Shown here in pieces: positions 22,409-33,775 of a stretch of DNA of 64,000 bases. Position 1 is the first letter of the stretch. Each line of letters opens with the position of its first letter. The DNA is taken from contig CALNHX010001947.1 in NCBI GenBank assembly GCA_940337035.1, positions 62,001-126,000 on the forward strand, read 5' to 3'. Source of the stretch: Agriotes lineatus. Lineage: Eukaryota > Arthropoda > Insecta > Coleoptera > Elateridae. The notes under the pieces were generated by a model. The model ran no database searches. It had not been told where the DNA came from and saw only the letters and a list, made by a program, of their open reading frames with translations. The position numbers were made by a program, and so were the translations under genes.

Positions 22409-22530
22409 GCAAATGTTTTACAATTAACTCGTCAAAAAAAATCTGGTGTGATACACTGACACAACTTCCGTTTACAGAGACCTTATAATTAGCCAAACAT
22501 GTTTGTTAGCTATTTTCTGAGGCTAGGTTT
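22409..22530. repeat. 121-bp direct repeat, copy 2
   Basis: Partner of 20186-20306; see that entry for shared blocks. The flanks beyond the repeats differ. Confidence 0.9.
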
Positions 22531-23338
22531 AGAGTATCACATTAATCACGAATGTCGCTGCACGAAACTTTGTATTGCAAGACGTACTAACAAAAACTTT
22601 TGCTTTTAATTACTATGTTTCTGAATTAAATTCCCCATAAATCAAAGCTACATTTAGTTAATTTTTGCCTGTTTTACGAAAACCAAAATGGAGACACACT
22701 GTTTTACAATCATAACGAATTTTTAAAATTATTTTACTAAATAACTGTAGATGTGCATAGTAACTAATTAATTTTATTATCTACACTTTTTCACTGAATT
22801 TCGTGAACATGGTGCCTGATAAATAGTCCTCGTTCTTAAACTCCTAGAATTTTCCTTTTGATCTTTAATTAAAACACCAGATAATCATCCCTTTTTAGCA
22901 GTCGCCTCTTTGTGTTTTCTTAATCAACGATTTTAATACATAAGTAAGGAGGAAAATGATATTTTCACCGTAAAAACTGTCTTTTTATAAATATGCAAGA
23001 TTTTAACGTGTTGTTTTTTTAACCTGTTTATATATGTAGACTGAAGAAGGCACTAAGTGCTGAAATATATTTCTACCTCACAATTTTGACCAGTTCTTTC
23101 ACCGCAGGAAGGCGTTTCAACTGTAAATAGCTGCTAATTCGTCCTTAACATGTTTTAACATTAACCTCAGCCAGCTGCTATGTATTAATTATTAATCAGG
23201 AAGTTAAACAATGCTAATAAAATGCAGGTTATGTTTTCATTTCGCGTCATGCTCTGCAGTTTAGTTTGATTACGATACTTCTGCACATTTTTACACGCAT
23301 ATTTACCAGAAAATGTAGAACAACTTCTAAATAATGTA
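22531..23338. other. Non-coding AT-rich stretch
   Basis: No gene. Bases 23037-23076 (AGACTGAAGAAGGCACTAAG onward) resemble 52397-52436, a dispersed repeat fragment. Confidence 0.4.
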
Positions 23339-23572
23339 CAGTCGTATGCAAATAAATCTGGGACAATGGTTTTTTCATATGTAGGTTGAATTGAGAATAG
23401 AAGAATATCTCCATGGATTTTCTGCTACCAGAAAGACCTACATTTTCATTTACGTGTCAAAATTTAAAGTAACTCTTTCTGATAGCAGGAAATCCATGGA
23501 GATATGCTTCAAATCTTAACTCAATTTACATATAAAAAAAACCATTGTCCCAGATTTATTTGCACACGACTC
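23339..23572. mobile_element. 234-bp Tc1/mariner-type palindromic MITE
   Basis: The ends read CAGTCGTATGCAAATAAATC and its complement, flanked by TA on each side. The arms run nearly to the centre (CTCCATGGATTTTCTGCTA against TAGCAGGAAATCCATGGAG). Confidence 0.88.
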
Positions 23573-23686
23573 TACATGAAAAGTCAGCGCAAAATGTAGC
23601 AGTCAATTTTCTGTATGAAACAATGCTTAATATTTTTTTTATAAAATGCGTAAAATGTAGCGTCGTGTCATAGAGGCTTTACATAC

Positions 23687-24518
23687 AAATGTTTACAAAC
23701 CTCGGCAGTAGATGTTGATGACAGGGGTTCGAAACGTATAAAAACATTTGCAGGATTAGAAGATCTAAGAATAGTAGGTGTTGTATTCGTTTCAAATAAC
23801 GCAACTGTAAAATATTATGTGATTAACAAACAACAATATTTTATGACTATTCGTTATTACCTGAAGAACAACTCACATGTTTAGAAACCTCGGCCGTAGA
23901 TGTTGATGGTAGGGGTTCGAACCCTGCAGAAACATTTGCAGGATTAGACGATCTAAGAAAAGAAGGTGTTGCATTCGTATCAAATAACGCACCTGTAAAA
24001 TATGATGTGATTAACAATCGACATAAAGCACCTAAAATTATTTTGTATTAAACGATAAATCGATGGTCAATTTGCTAATTGTTTATTATGGTAAACGATA
24101 TATAACAGTATTGAATATGTACAAACCTGAATTTAAATCACCAAACAATGTTGGAATTGCTGTTTTCTTCAGGCGATTTTTAAGCAGACTGGAGAACATT
24201 GATTCTTCAAAATGTGCGCTACACAGTCTATAATCGTACCAATTTATACAGGAAGTTTCTTTGGATTCTTCCAACCCGCAGTTTTTAATCCAGATTAAAC
24301 ATCTTAAAAAATAGCCTTTTTTAGTGTTTCCGGGATTTATATACGTGCATACATAAATAAATATACAAAGGTACTATATAATAACGCTCCAATATAACAA
24401 CTTACCTTCGCCAGTCTTTTGGGAACCGAAAATAGCAAACTTCTGCATTTACGATTGCACTGTTATTGCACAAAGGCGATGCACACGTCTTGTACCCACC
24501 GTAACAATATTCTGCCAT
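23687..24518 (-). CDS. THAP-domain protein, four exons, linker exon duplicated (3' end unknown)
   Basis: Proposed exons are 24406-24518 (ATG), 24127-24302, 23861-23992 and about 23687-23807, all with GT-AG junctions and consistent phases (2, then 1, 1). The first two make a THAP zinc finger: C12-x4-C17, the FRFPKDW block, W in LIWIKNC, C-x2-H in LCSAHF, then RLKKTAIPTLF, matching the family's AVPTIF end. THAP domains bind DNA in P-element transposases and in many animal transcription regulators. The last two exons are near copies of one Ser/Thr/Pro-rich 132-nt linker (LRSSNPANV in both), and the duplicated exon keeps the frame. No further domain is visible downstream until the Helitron exons at 20061, on the same strand. 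Confidence 0.72.
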
Positions 24519-25339
24519 CACAAACGTAAACGACAAACGACGAGGGAAGTTTTGCGTAAAGCCTTTTACAGTTTAATAACGCAAACAAATTGCACGTAAA
24601 CGAGAAAGCAGCTAATGGCGTCAACAACAATGATGATGTCACAGCCTCCTTGTGCGTGTAGTAACAGTGTTGTCAGACGTTCTCAAAATATTGTACAATA
24701 ATTAACGGAAAACAACATAACACTAAACACTATGTTTGTAGTATTAATGTTTATTTATAATACACTTCTGCGAAAATTTTTTCTCTTGCTTTACTTGCAG
24801 TTTCCAGTTTCTTAGTATTAAATGAGGATACTGTATTATTAAGTGAGGATACTGTACGAAATAAATAAGACGTATTTTGTCTGCCAATTCCGCTTTGCCT
24901 GGCTGATCTGCTAATTTATTTTTGACAGTTTCGTCTAATCTAATAAATGAGGATGAAAATGTACCAGAAATATTTTAAAAAATATACTTTTGCAGTAACG
25001 GTTTCAGAATGTACCAGATTCGTAGAATTGTACCAGGTCTGGCAACGCTGCTAATATCAAGACAACGCCCACAATTACCTCCAACCTCGAATTGTGGTCA
25101 CGTGATGCACGACGCCTTTTCTTCCTAGAGGTAGTAAAGTCCACTTGCAAAAAGTTTATAACCATATTTTTGTACAAAGCTCCGAATTTAGGTTATTTGC
25201 AGATTTAATATTTATGTGTACATAGTACAAACATTCCTGTGTAATGTAAAAAATGTGTGTAGGCCCTAACAAGAGCATTAATTGTTCTCTCCTTCCATAT
25301 TACTGGCTCTTAGAAAATATCAAGACCACGCCCCCAATA
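24519..25339. other. Non-coding stretch upstream of the THAP gene
   Basis: Would include the promoter of the THAP exons if they are transcribed. No element was recognised. Bases 25045-25085 (AATATCAAGACAACGCCC) partly repeat at 25315-25350, the sequence that truncates the LINE. Confidence 0.4.
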
Positions 25340-26531
25340 CCTAACTGCACATAGACCAGGAGTTGATTTATTTGACCTTGGGACGTGTTCTGCTTTATTA
25401 TAGAGTTATGATGAGCGTGTTTCCATGTATCTGGGAAGTAACCTGTTCGTAGGCAGGCGTTGTATGTAGACGCTAAGTAGGCGAAACACTTTTTAGGTAG
25501 GTTTTTTAGTAGTATATTTGGAATACGATCATGTCCAGGTGCTTTTCGTGTTCGTAGCTTCTGGACATATCTGTATATTTCTCGAGAAGTTGTAGGATTG
25601 ATAAGACCTGTATTTGGGGGAATTAATTCTGATGTGTTATTGTGTCTGGTTTCATTAAATGTGGCATTTGCATTTGAGGTTTGAGTTGTAAATACATTTT
25701 CTAAGTGAGTTGCAAACACTTCGCTCTTTTCTTCATCCGTTACGTACGTTGTGTTGTTGTTTACCATTGCTGAAATTGTCTGCGGTTGTCTCAGTAGTCT
25801 CTTTGTTGCTAACCACATTGTGGGATCCCGTGGTTGAAGTTCGTTGATGTATCGCCTGTAATTATTAATACGGCGCTGGTCCAGTTCCTGTTTTACTTCT
25901 CTCGTTATTCGAATTAGTTGTTGTTTAATTAATGGGTCTCTTGTATTTTGCCAATTTCTTCGTAAGGCGTGTTTCTGTTTGATTAGAGTCAGTATTTTTT
26001 GTGGCGGTGATAAGAAATTTCGATACCTGGTTTTACCTTGTACTGTTGTCGCTCTGTGCACTGACTCCTCCATACAACTGTTTAATTGTTCAATTGCTTT
26101 ATCAATTTCTTGTTTTGAGTTTAACACTGTGGGGCATTTTAACACATCTTCTAGATATTCTTTGAAAACAGCCCAGTTTATTTTTCCAGTAATAAGACGA
26201 GGATATGGTTCCGTATATTCAACTGCTTTATCAAATGTTATTATCACTGGTAAGTGGTCCGAGTCAAGTTCAGGTAGAACAGACTGATATGTTGGCCGAT
26301 GAACTTTTTTAAATAGTATTATATCCAGGATGTCGGGGCGCTGATTAACTCGCGTTGGGTAGTAAGTGTATTCAGGAGGTGTTGAAATCTGGATGGCATG
26401 TTTTGTGATGTATGAATACAATTTTATTCCACTGGGATTGTTGGCTCTACAACCCCAGATCGTGTTTTTGCTATTGAAGTCTCCAATAGCTATGGTGGGT
26501 TTATTAGTGCTAAATAGTGACGTTATGTCGT
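25340..26531 (-). pseudogene. Jockey LINE ORF2, second part (endonuclease C-half and RT fingers)
   Basis: Continues the endonuclease interrupted by the hAT element: GDFNSKN, then the SDHLPV motif of AP-type endonucleases, a basic linker, and the RT start (RKAPGHDRIPN, GYFPDTWK). It breaks off near 25370, before the palm. The first ten residues of the uninterrupted-looking frame here derive from the hAT end. The protein would nick DNA and prime reverse transcription at the target, but this copy lacks the polymerase active site. Confidence 0.88.
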
Positions 26532-27777
26532 CAGGCGCGTAGGAGCGTTTTCTAGACTGCGGGGGCCATTCTATTTTCAATAAAGACCTACACTTCTAAC
26601 TTGATCCATTAATACGAGCTATAATATTTCCTGATTATCAATTTTTAGTTTTATACTATAATAGTATATTGTAGTCACTGGTTACTTAATAAGTGCTAGT
26701 TTATTTAAAAAAAACACTGTACCATAAAAAAATTAATTAAACAATGAACAATGTTTATTATCAGATTTTCACATAAGCAAAGAATACACATGAATAAGCA
26801 AACTTAAATAAATATAGAAACGAGTTTCCGAAAAATGAGTATAAATAAAGATTAAAAATAATAAAACACAAATACAAAAATAAATTCAATTAAGACACTA
26901 TCATTTAGAAACCTGTACCAAAATCAGCAATTCTAGTTGGTAAAGCACCTACTAATGTTCCACATAATAAATCAATAAATGTATTTTATCTACTCCAGCA
27001 GGATAAGTAACGCATTACGTTACTCATTTGACACTATTTCAGTTAGGTAATGAAGCTCATTACACCACTCATTTATGTAATGGTTTCATTACGCAACTGA
27101 GTTGTGTAATGCCTTCATTGCGTAACTCAAATAGTGTCAAATGAATGACATAATGACATTTGCCTACTAAAATATTTTTGAAAATGACATCTGACATTTC
27201 TCTTAATGCATTTTTTTCAATTTTAGGCAGTCGTAGATAAAATTTTGTACAATACATGTGTGATAATGCATCATTAATATACTTGTGTGCTTACATAACT
27301 CGTGCTACGCACTCGTTTGTAACTTACACACACGTATATTAATGATGCTGTTATCCCACTTGTATAGTAAATAACTATTATCAAACCCGCGCCAATCGGT
27401 TGTTCAAAAAGGCGGTTAAAATCTTAATAGTAGGCATCTTTTGGAAACAACCTTGCAGTTGCACGGCAAATACCCGATAAGAAAAGTGTTGTTATAGTAG
27501 TCTCATTTCAAATATATCCGACCACACCGATTACTTTCTGGAATAGTGAAATTTAATATCGTTCACTCGGCGGCAATAAAAAATAAGGCGATTTACAGAC
27601 GCGGGTTTTAATTACAATTCAAGTTCATATATGTTCATGTTAGTGGTTGCCAGAAATACGTAAAATTATAAATTATGATGAAACTAGAAACAGATATTTT
27701 TGAGGGGGCCAGGCCCCTCTCAAAATTATTTGAGGGGGCCATTGGCCCCCGTGGCCCTCGCGGCTCCTACGCGCCTG
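26532..27777. mobile_element. Non-autonomous hAT element, 1,246 bp, 8-bp TSD
   Basis: The terminal repeats start CAGGCGCGTAGGAGC, a typical hAT end. TATGTCGT is duplicated exactly at 26524-26531 and 27778-27785. Taking out the element and one copy joins the LINE frame at LLENDI/DDIT. The interior has no transposase; it holds inverted repeats at about 27010-27150 (GACACTATTTCAGTTA region against CAAATAGTGTCAAATG) and 27265-27350. Confidence 0.93.
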
Positions 27778-28170
27778 TATGTCGTTTTCCAATAATTTTC
27801 TATTTGGTTGTTTATACACACATGTAACAATTATACTTTGTTCTTGTTTTAATTCCAAGTTAATAGAAACAGCTTCCAGGTTTTCTAGTTGAGGTGTGTC
27901 GATTGGGTTCGCTTTGATTTTATTCTTGATTATTATTGCAACACCACCTGAGGCGTGATTTGCAATACGGTCTTTCCGGAAGATTTTGTAACCTGTAAAC
28001 TTTATTTTCATTTTTTCACTTAAGTGAGTTTCACTCATGCACATTATATCAACATTATGTCGTACTAAAAAGTTAGCTACTAATGTTTTTTCTGCTAATA
28101 TACCATTGGCGTTCCAATTTGTGATAACCAGGTTATGTATGCCTTGTAAATATTTATTTGTTTGAGCCAT
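27778..28170 (-). pseudogene. Jockey LINE ORF2, first part (endonuclease N-half)
   Basis: The frame starts at 28170, overlapping the ORF1 stop by 17 bases, a usual LINE arrangement. It begins with the NWNANGI strand of AP-type endonucleases and has the catalytic glutamate in SETHLS and the ASGGVAI block. It runs into the hAT element at 27777, and the last 30 or so codons of the apparent frame are hAT sequence. Confidence 0.9.
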
Positions 28171-29365
28171 TGGTAAGTAAAGTTGGAATTAAATTTATTA
28201 GAAATGTTTTGATTTGGTCCATATGTGGAGTGATTATGTTTAAAAGTGGTTGTAGTAATTGTGAAAGTATCGTAGATTGGGAAGTTGTTGCATCAGTCGA
28301 GTTTCCTTCGTTAAGTAGTGCGTCTTTATATGATCTGTTTTGATTACTATTTGTGTTTGAAGCATTGTTTTGTACTTGTAAGTGGTTGATGTTAGCTTGA
28401 TACGAAATTTTGCTATAAACTGGTTGTTTTAATTTGGGTTGTGTAGCTTGTTTAAAGTAGTTACACCCTCTATAATTCGCTGTATGGCCACCTCCACAGT
28501 TTACACATTTCGGTGCTTCTTCTTGACTTTTTGTGCATTCTGAGTACAAATGTGATCCTAAACATTTCACGCATCTGGGTTGTAGGCGACAGTAGTTTTT
28601 TGTGTGACCCACCCTTTGGCAACGAGTGCATTGAGATATTGCTTTTAGTTTTCGTCTTGGTTCTACTCTAACAACACAGTGTAGTAGCCTATCAATTTTA
28701 AATATTTCATTATATTGTTTAGATTTTTTCACCTCTACGGCGCACAGTGGCATTGGCTTTTTGTCTTTGTTCAATAATCGAGTTACTTTTATAACTTCTA
28801 TGTTTTTTGTTTTTAGTGCATTAGAAATTTCATCAACGGTTATAAGGACGGGGAGACCTCTTAGTATTACTGATTCACTATTTGTCTCTGGGTTGCGATA
28901 AGTGTGATAACGTACTTCCTTTGCTTCATCGTAATATTTTGTTAAAGAACGGAAATCATTGAGATCAGTTAAATTTATTTTCAAATATTCGCCTTTATTG
29001 ATTATTGTAAAGTTTTCATTTTTTATTACCTCTTTAATATCTTGTACTACTGCATTAAAATTATTTGCATTATGTAAAAAAATTGGTGGAACAGTTTGCT
29101 TTGTTACCGCATTTATTTCGGTGCTGGAGTTTTCTTTATCATTTTTGTGGGAGAAATTTTCTTGCTGTTCCGCATTAAGTACAAAATATTTGTTACCTTC
29201 GATTAATTTATCGGCTTCAAGTAAATATTTCTTGTTTGGATCGCAATCGGTTGGGGTCAGAGTACGCTTGTTGTTGGAGTTGTGATTACTTTCGGTTATC
29301 TCCATCGGTGTAACTTTAGAGTCTCGGATAATAAGTTTTGGATCAGCCAAAGGACCTGGAGACAT
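28154..29365 (-). CDS. Jockey LINE ORF1 (Gag-like, zinc knuckles), 403 aa
   Basis: Intact frame. The middle region is the RRM-like/PRE_C2HC segment typical of Jockey ORF1 (GLPVLITVDEISNAL). It is followed by zinc knuckles CTRCQRVGHTKNYC, CVKCLGSHLYSEC and CVNCGGGHTANYRGC. The N-terminus is polar and the C-terminus hydrophobic and leucine-rich. The protein binds LINE RNA and forms the ribonucleoprotein. It remains open although ORF2 is broken, so the hAT hit and truncation are probably not very old. Confidence 0.9.
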   Translation of the reverse strand: MSPGPLADPKLIIRDSKVTPMEITESNHNSNNKRTLTPTDCDPNKKYLLEADKLIEGNKYFVLNAEQQENFSHKNDKENSSTEINAVTKQTVPPIFLHNANNFNAVVQDIKEVIKNENFTIINKGEYLKINLTDLNDFRSLTKYYDEAKEVRYHTYRNPETNSESVILRGLPVLITVDEISNALKTKNIEVIKVTRLLNKDKKPMPLCAVEVKKSKQYNEIFKIDRLLHCVVRVEPRRKLKAISQCTRCQRVGHTKNYCRLQPRCVKCLGSHLYSECTKSQEEAPKCVNCGGGHTANYRGCNYFKQATQPKLKQPVYSKISYQANINHLQVQNNASNTNSNQNRSYKDALLNEGNSTDATTSQSTILSQLLQPLLNIITPHMDQIKTFLINLIPTLLTNGSNK

Positions 29366-29575
29366 AGTAGAATTGCCGCTTCTTGGGCGACCAAGGGCCG
29401 CCGGCTTTTAGGAGAACCGACTTATGCTGTTTTCACAAATTCTTTTAGTAGTGACTGTTGAAAAATACCAGTATTTGTTTAATCACTGAGTAGTTCAAAG
29501 CACTTCAATTTAAAGTCACGTCCGCGTTCTATCGCTGTTCGCACGAGACTCACAGAATTACTGTGAGAGGGGTAA

Positions 29576-30419
29576 GGACTGAGCAAATCGTTATGAAGAC
29601 GGCAAGACTACATTGCGCCTTAAAATGAATTCACTGTATATAACAGCGATAATATAGCATAAAGAAAAAAAAATTGAATAAATTGCTTGAGTAAGAAAGA
29701 AATGAACATAGAAAAAAATATTAGAGTAGGCTTGATGCTCATTTTAATTATGAAATATGTTAACTAAATATGTATACGAAAATAATTTTTTCTATGGTTA
29801 TCTCTTTCTTACGGAAGAATTCTGTTTGTTGTTCATACTATCTCATTGATGTCATATACATAAAATCATAATTTTATTGGTATATAGGGCAGGCCGCAAA
29901 ACGTCCTTTCGTTTTTGCAACCCAACTCATGGCCATACTGATACTTAATATTTATCTAAAAGACATATTGATCAGCCATCATAACATGAAAGCTTTCTCA
30001 CAAAGGCCACATTTTCTTAGTCACTGCTATCTTGCTCCTAAATTTTTAGAGCTAAACACGTTTTGTCGTCATCGAGAAACATGAAACGGAAACACTTCGA
30101 AACCTCTTTGGCGGAGATCACAGGTCGCTGCAAGGTATTTTGACTGGCCTAGTGATTAAGTTTATCAGGTGTTTGAGTGCATGTTAAAGTTCATGTCAAG
30201 AATCCAGCTTTTATAGTAGATAATACACTAAGGCAGAGAAAATAACGTTCTTTGCTATTGAGTACATACTCTTTTTTCCAGGAAAGGGCATAGAAACAAG
30301 TATTTTTATCAAGTTTATGAATAACATGACAATATTCATTTCTTATATTAGTCTTACATTGTTCTTATTATTTATAATGAAAATGTGTAATTTCTGCACA
30401 ATTTTTGTAACCTAGAAAG
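29576..30419. other. AT-rich stretch, nothing recognised
   Basis: No coding frame, repeat or element end was supported between the LINE 5' end and the palindrome. Confidence 0.4.
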
Positions 30420-30506
30420 TCTCTCTCAACAACAACAACGGAGGAGGAGGAAAAGAGAGAGATTCTCTCTCTTTTCCTCCTCCTCCGTTGTTGTTGTTGA
30501 GAGAGA
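30420..30506. repeat. Exact 87-bp palindrome
   Basis: 43-base arms with a single-base centre at 30463 match without error. The arms hold (CAA)n, (GGA)n and (GA)n runs, so each arm is a purine/pyrimidine-rich simple repeat followed by its mirror complement. It would form a cruciform or a hairpin RNA. Confidence 0.95.
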
Positions 30507-32243
30507 TGGAGGCCGTCCTACCGAGACGGGTTTTTTCTTAAGTGGATTATTTGTAATAACATACACGTGTCATACAAAATGTTATTCAACAACTGAATAA
30601 AGTTTTCCCGTTTGTCAGGTACTTCCTGAACAGTTATCCGGAAGTGCCACTGGTTCGAGACGGTTTAAACCAGAAAACCTACAGGTACTGCTGTAAATCC
30701 CTAAACCATATAGCTGATTCATAATACAATAAATAAAAGAAAACGCCAGAAATTAATGTAACCTAATTGTTTATTTACACTATAATGCACTCCATAATGC
30801 ATAATCTACGTACGACATCCTGCACTCATATAGATTAGAATACAAATTATGAAAGGGATATGTTCACGATTCTGTATATTTTAATCTATTCGTAGTGGTG
30901 TCTTCTTAATTCTAAGCTCCTATTCTGTAAAGAAATAATTTTAACTTAGTTTTAATTGTTGTGAAAACTAACATTGTTGATATATGTTCACGATTGTATC
31001 TTTGACATGAAATTTGAATAAATTAGGTGAAGAGCACAAGCTGTAAGTTTTTCTTCGCAATACTGCACACAAGCACACGTAACTCAACTGTTATAAGTGA
31101 TATGAAACCACCTAAATCGGATAAGGGGCCTAATTATCTTAGGACGTGAAAACGAGATGGAATAAGCCTATACGCGTCGACCTTTAATGCACACTTTAAG
31201 TCGTGTGATTAAGCGATTACAAATAGTTCTCAATTCGCTCGAGTATTCGCTCGCATAAACATTTGCCGTAAACCAAATCTGGTGGAACGTGTCTTTCGCT
31301 ACCTGACTGCAGCCAAAAACCATGGCCAGTGCTGCCACTCTAAAGTATAATAAAATAACTAAGCTAATCCTTACAGCTTAAAATGAATACACTGTGGTGG
31401 CCGTTTTTCTAAATTTTCTTTACCATCGGTTAGAGCGCAAACCGTAGGTAAAAACGTTTACAATATATTGCAATGGTTTAATGCTCACAGTAATTCTAGT
31501 TGCATAACTAAGACACAAAAATAAAGATTCAAATAGGCACAGAATTAGAATGTTGTTTATTGCAATATAAATTCATTGTTATACATTGAGAAATGCACAA
31601 GATGTAATTAGCAGTAACTATAATTTGATTGAGGTTAGCATTAGATTAAACAATATCGAAGGGGTTACGTTTAACATAATATTCATTAAATGTGCTCGTT
31701 ATGGTAGATGTACTCAAATTATGTTGACTGACAGAGTTAACATTGTAAAGCCAAGACAATATTGTAAATTTGCATTGATACAGAGATATTGGAAGAGTTA
31801 GTGTCAAAATTACGAGTCCAACAAACGGCAACGCAACTGAAAAATATCGAAAGCGGTGTAATGAAGCAAAGAATGCAAAAAACATGACAAGGCAAGCTAC
31901 ACTTAGAAGGCAAACAATAGTGCAGTGATAATAAAACGGTGAAACAGTGCTATTTAAAACCTACGTGATAAAAAAACAGAGATATAAGGTTATACAGTGC
32001 TACGATTGACAATTATTGAAAAACAGTATAGTTTCTAAATAACATTGTATCAAAACAGTTATAATTAGTTTCTAAAATATCTGATGTCCGTTTGTTGTGG
32101 TTGTTAACCCAATCCATAATAAAAGAGAGCTGTGTGCAAGTAGGTCTCCAAGAACTTGCACTATTTTGAATATTAAAAGATTGCGTGTGTCCAAAGTTGG
32201 TTTATTTTAATCATCAGTCTGCAGAGTGCCTGTGTGAATAGTT
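30507..32243. other. AT-rich stretch, nothing recognised
   Basis: Scattered short frames only (for example 31586-31801), none with a domain. No element boundary recognised. Confidence 0.4.
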
Positions 32244-32703
32244 TCATCGTGTCAGAATCTCCCACTGAAGAGGGAAGTGCTCTGCAAGGTTGGGCCGAGT
32301 GAGTCCGACATCGAGGCAAGTTTTTGACCACTTTAGGGCATCGGCGAGCTCAAATTTTATGTGCATTGTAGAGAGAAGTCCGTCCTTGGTGTCTATGTCC
32401 AAAAAGCAGAAGCCAGGAGAGTTCCAGATTTGTGTAATTACCGTGGCGTCCCTTGGAAACGTATCCTGCCTACGAAGCCCACATTTCGAGGTAAATTTGA
32501 TCAGCAAAGAGATATCGAGAAGCCTTGATAGTTGTTCAGCACCTGGAGGAGATATTGCACGAGGTATAGAAACAGGTTCCAGCTGCGACAATCCATCCAG
32601 AAGAATTTTTATCGAGGTAGCGTCTCTTGAATTTGCGGTTTGGCGTCAGATTTGGGTCGAGTTGAAGGAAATGAAACAATTGCCAATTCTCGCGTCGTTT
32701 TGA
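32244..32703. other. Coding-like relic, unidentified
   Basis: Both strands are open here: 115 codons on minus (32244-32591) and 137 on plus (32290-32703), in a locally less AT-rich patch. The minus product has an ordinary globular composition (SPPGAEQLSRLLDIS, CGLRRQDTFPRDATVITQ). I do not recognise a family. It could be a captured gene fragment or an old transposon exon. Confidence 0.25.
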
Positions 32704-33273
32704 TGTCACGAAAACAAAACAAGTTAGCTATACTAACGTCATTATTTGCATTTGCATATTTACCTGAGGAAATTTGTCAAATTTTTGTTGTTTTGCAGAA
32801 CCACACTGAAAATGAAAATAGGGCTAGGCAACCAAACATACAACAAGGAGTTGTTGGAAACTCAAAACACTTCTTAGATATCAACTAAATTTTAATTAAT
32901 GCAAAAAAGAATACGCAACAGCATTCTCGAAGCCCTTACTTTTGTTACCCATAAACGTCTTAACGCACAACAATAAGCAAATACACAAATGTTTTCTAGC
33001 ACATGTCTTAAAACTACTGAGCCGTGCAAATTTCTACCGGCAAATTTTAGAATTGTCGACAAAGTTATGAACATTCTGTCTGTGACATCGAGGGACACTG
33101 CTAAAAGGTGAAGAATACTTCTTCTTCTCGGCTTGTATTGCCCATCTAACGTCTTTGGCGACTTAACAATCTACTTCTACTTTGCTCAGTCTTGTGTTAT
33201 CCTCCACGTTCCTATAATAATCTTCTGCAAACCTTTGTAAATATTGTCTGACTATTTCATGCGGAGTCCTCCC

Positions 33274-33633
33274 TTAAGTAAGCTCTTCATTATGTTGAGT
33301 ACGTCTGGATTGACATATAGTTGTTACCATACTCTGATCTAGTGCATTGGTCCAAAAATGCTTTTCGGCACTTTTCTTTCGAAAATTTGTATATCCCATT
33401 ATTTGACGTAGAGATTTTTTCCATAGTATCCTGTCTAGTAACATATTAAAAAATGTTAACGACTGAGCGTTTCCTTGCCTTAAATCCCACCTTGCTGATT
33501 GTGCGTTCTGTTTTTCTGTTCTTAATCTAATAATACACTGTGCCTTTGTGATTGTCACAATAATGAATGTTGATACCAGCTTAAAACTGCTCCCCGCAAC
33601 ACAAGGGTGCAACATGTTAATTAGTATAACCAT
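33274..33633 (-). pseudogene. LINE reverse-transcriptase scrap
   Basis: The minus frame contains SARWDLRQGNAQSLTFFN, the degenerate form of the LRQGD-ALS-LLFN block just upstream of the RT active site in LINEs. Flanking residues are mutated and no YADD follows. The region 33110-33270 next to it looks LINE-derived as well. Confidence 0.55.
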
Positions 33634-33775
33634 CCCCGCATGGGGTTACACTAATAATTACCTGGCCGTATACCAAACAGTCTCCATATATTAATTGTAT
33701 TAAAGGCGATAACTATGTCGTGTTTGGTATCATTACACGCAAAATTCAATCAGTTGGCGCATTCGGTGGCTATTA

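Larger units (their letters stand above)
25340..29575 (-). mobile_element. Jockey-type LINE, 3'-truncated, split by a hAT element
   Basis: 5' untranslated region (about 29366-29575), ORF1 and a partial ORF2 on the minus strand. ORF2 stops being recognisable within RT, so the 3' end with the YADD motif and tail is lost; the junction is about 25340-25380. A hAT element occupies 26532-27777. Confidence 0.85.
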
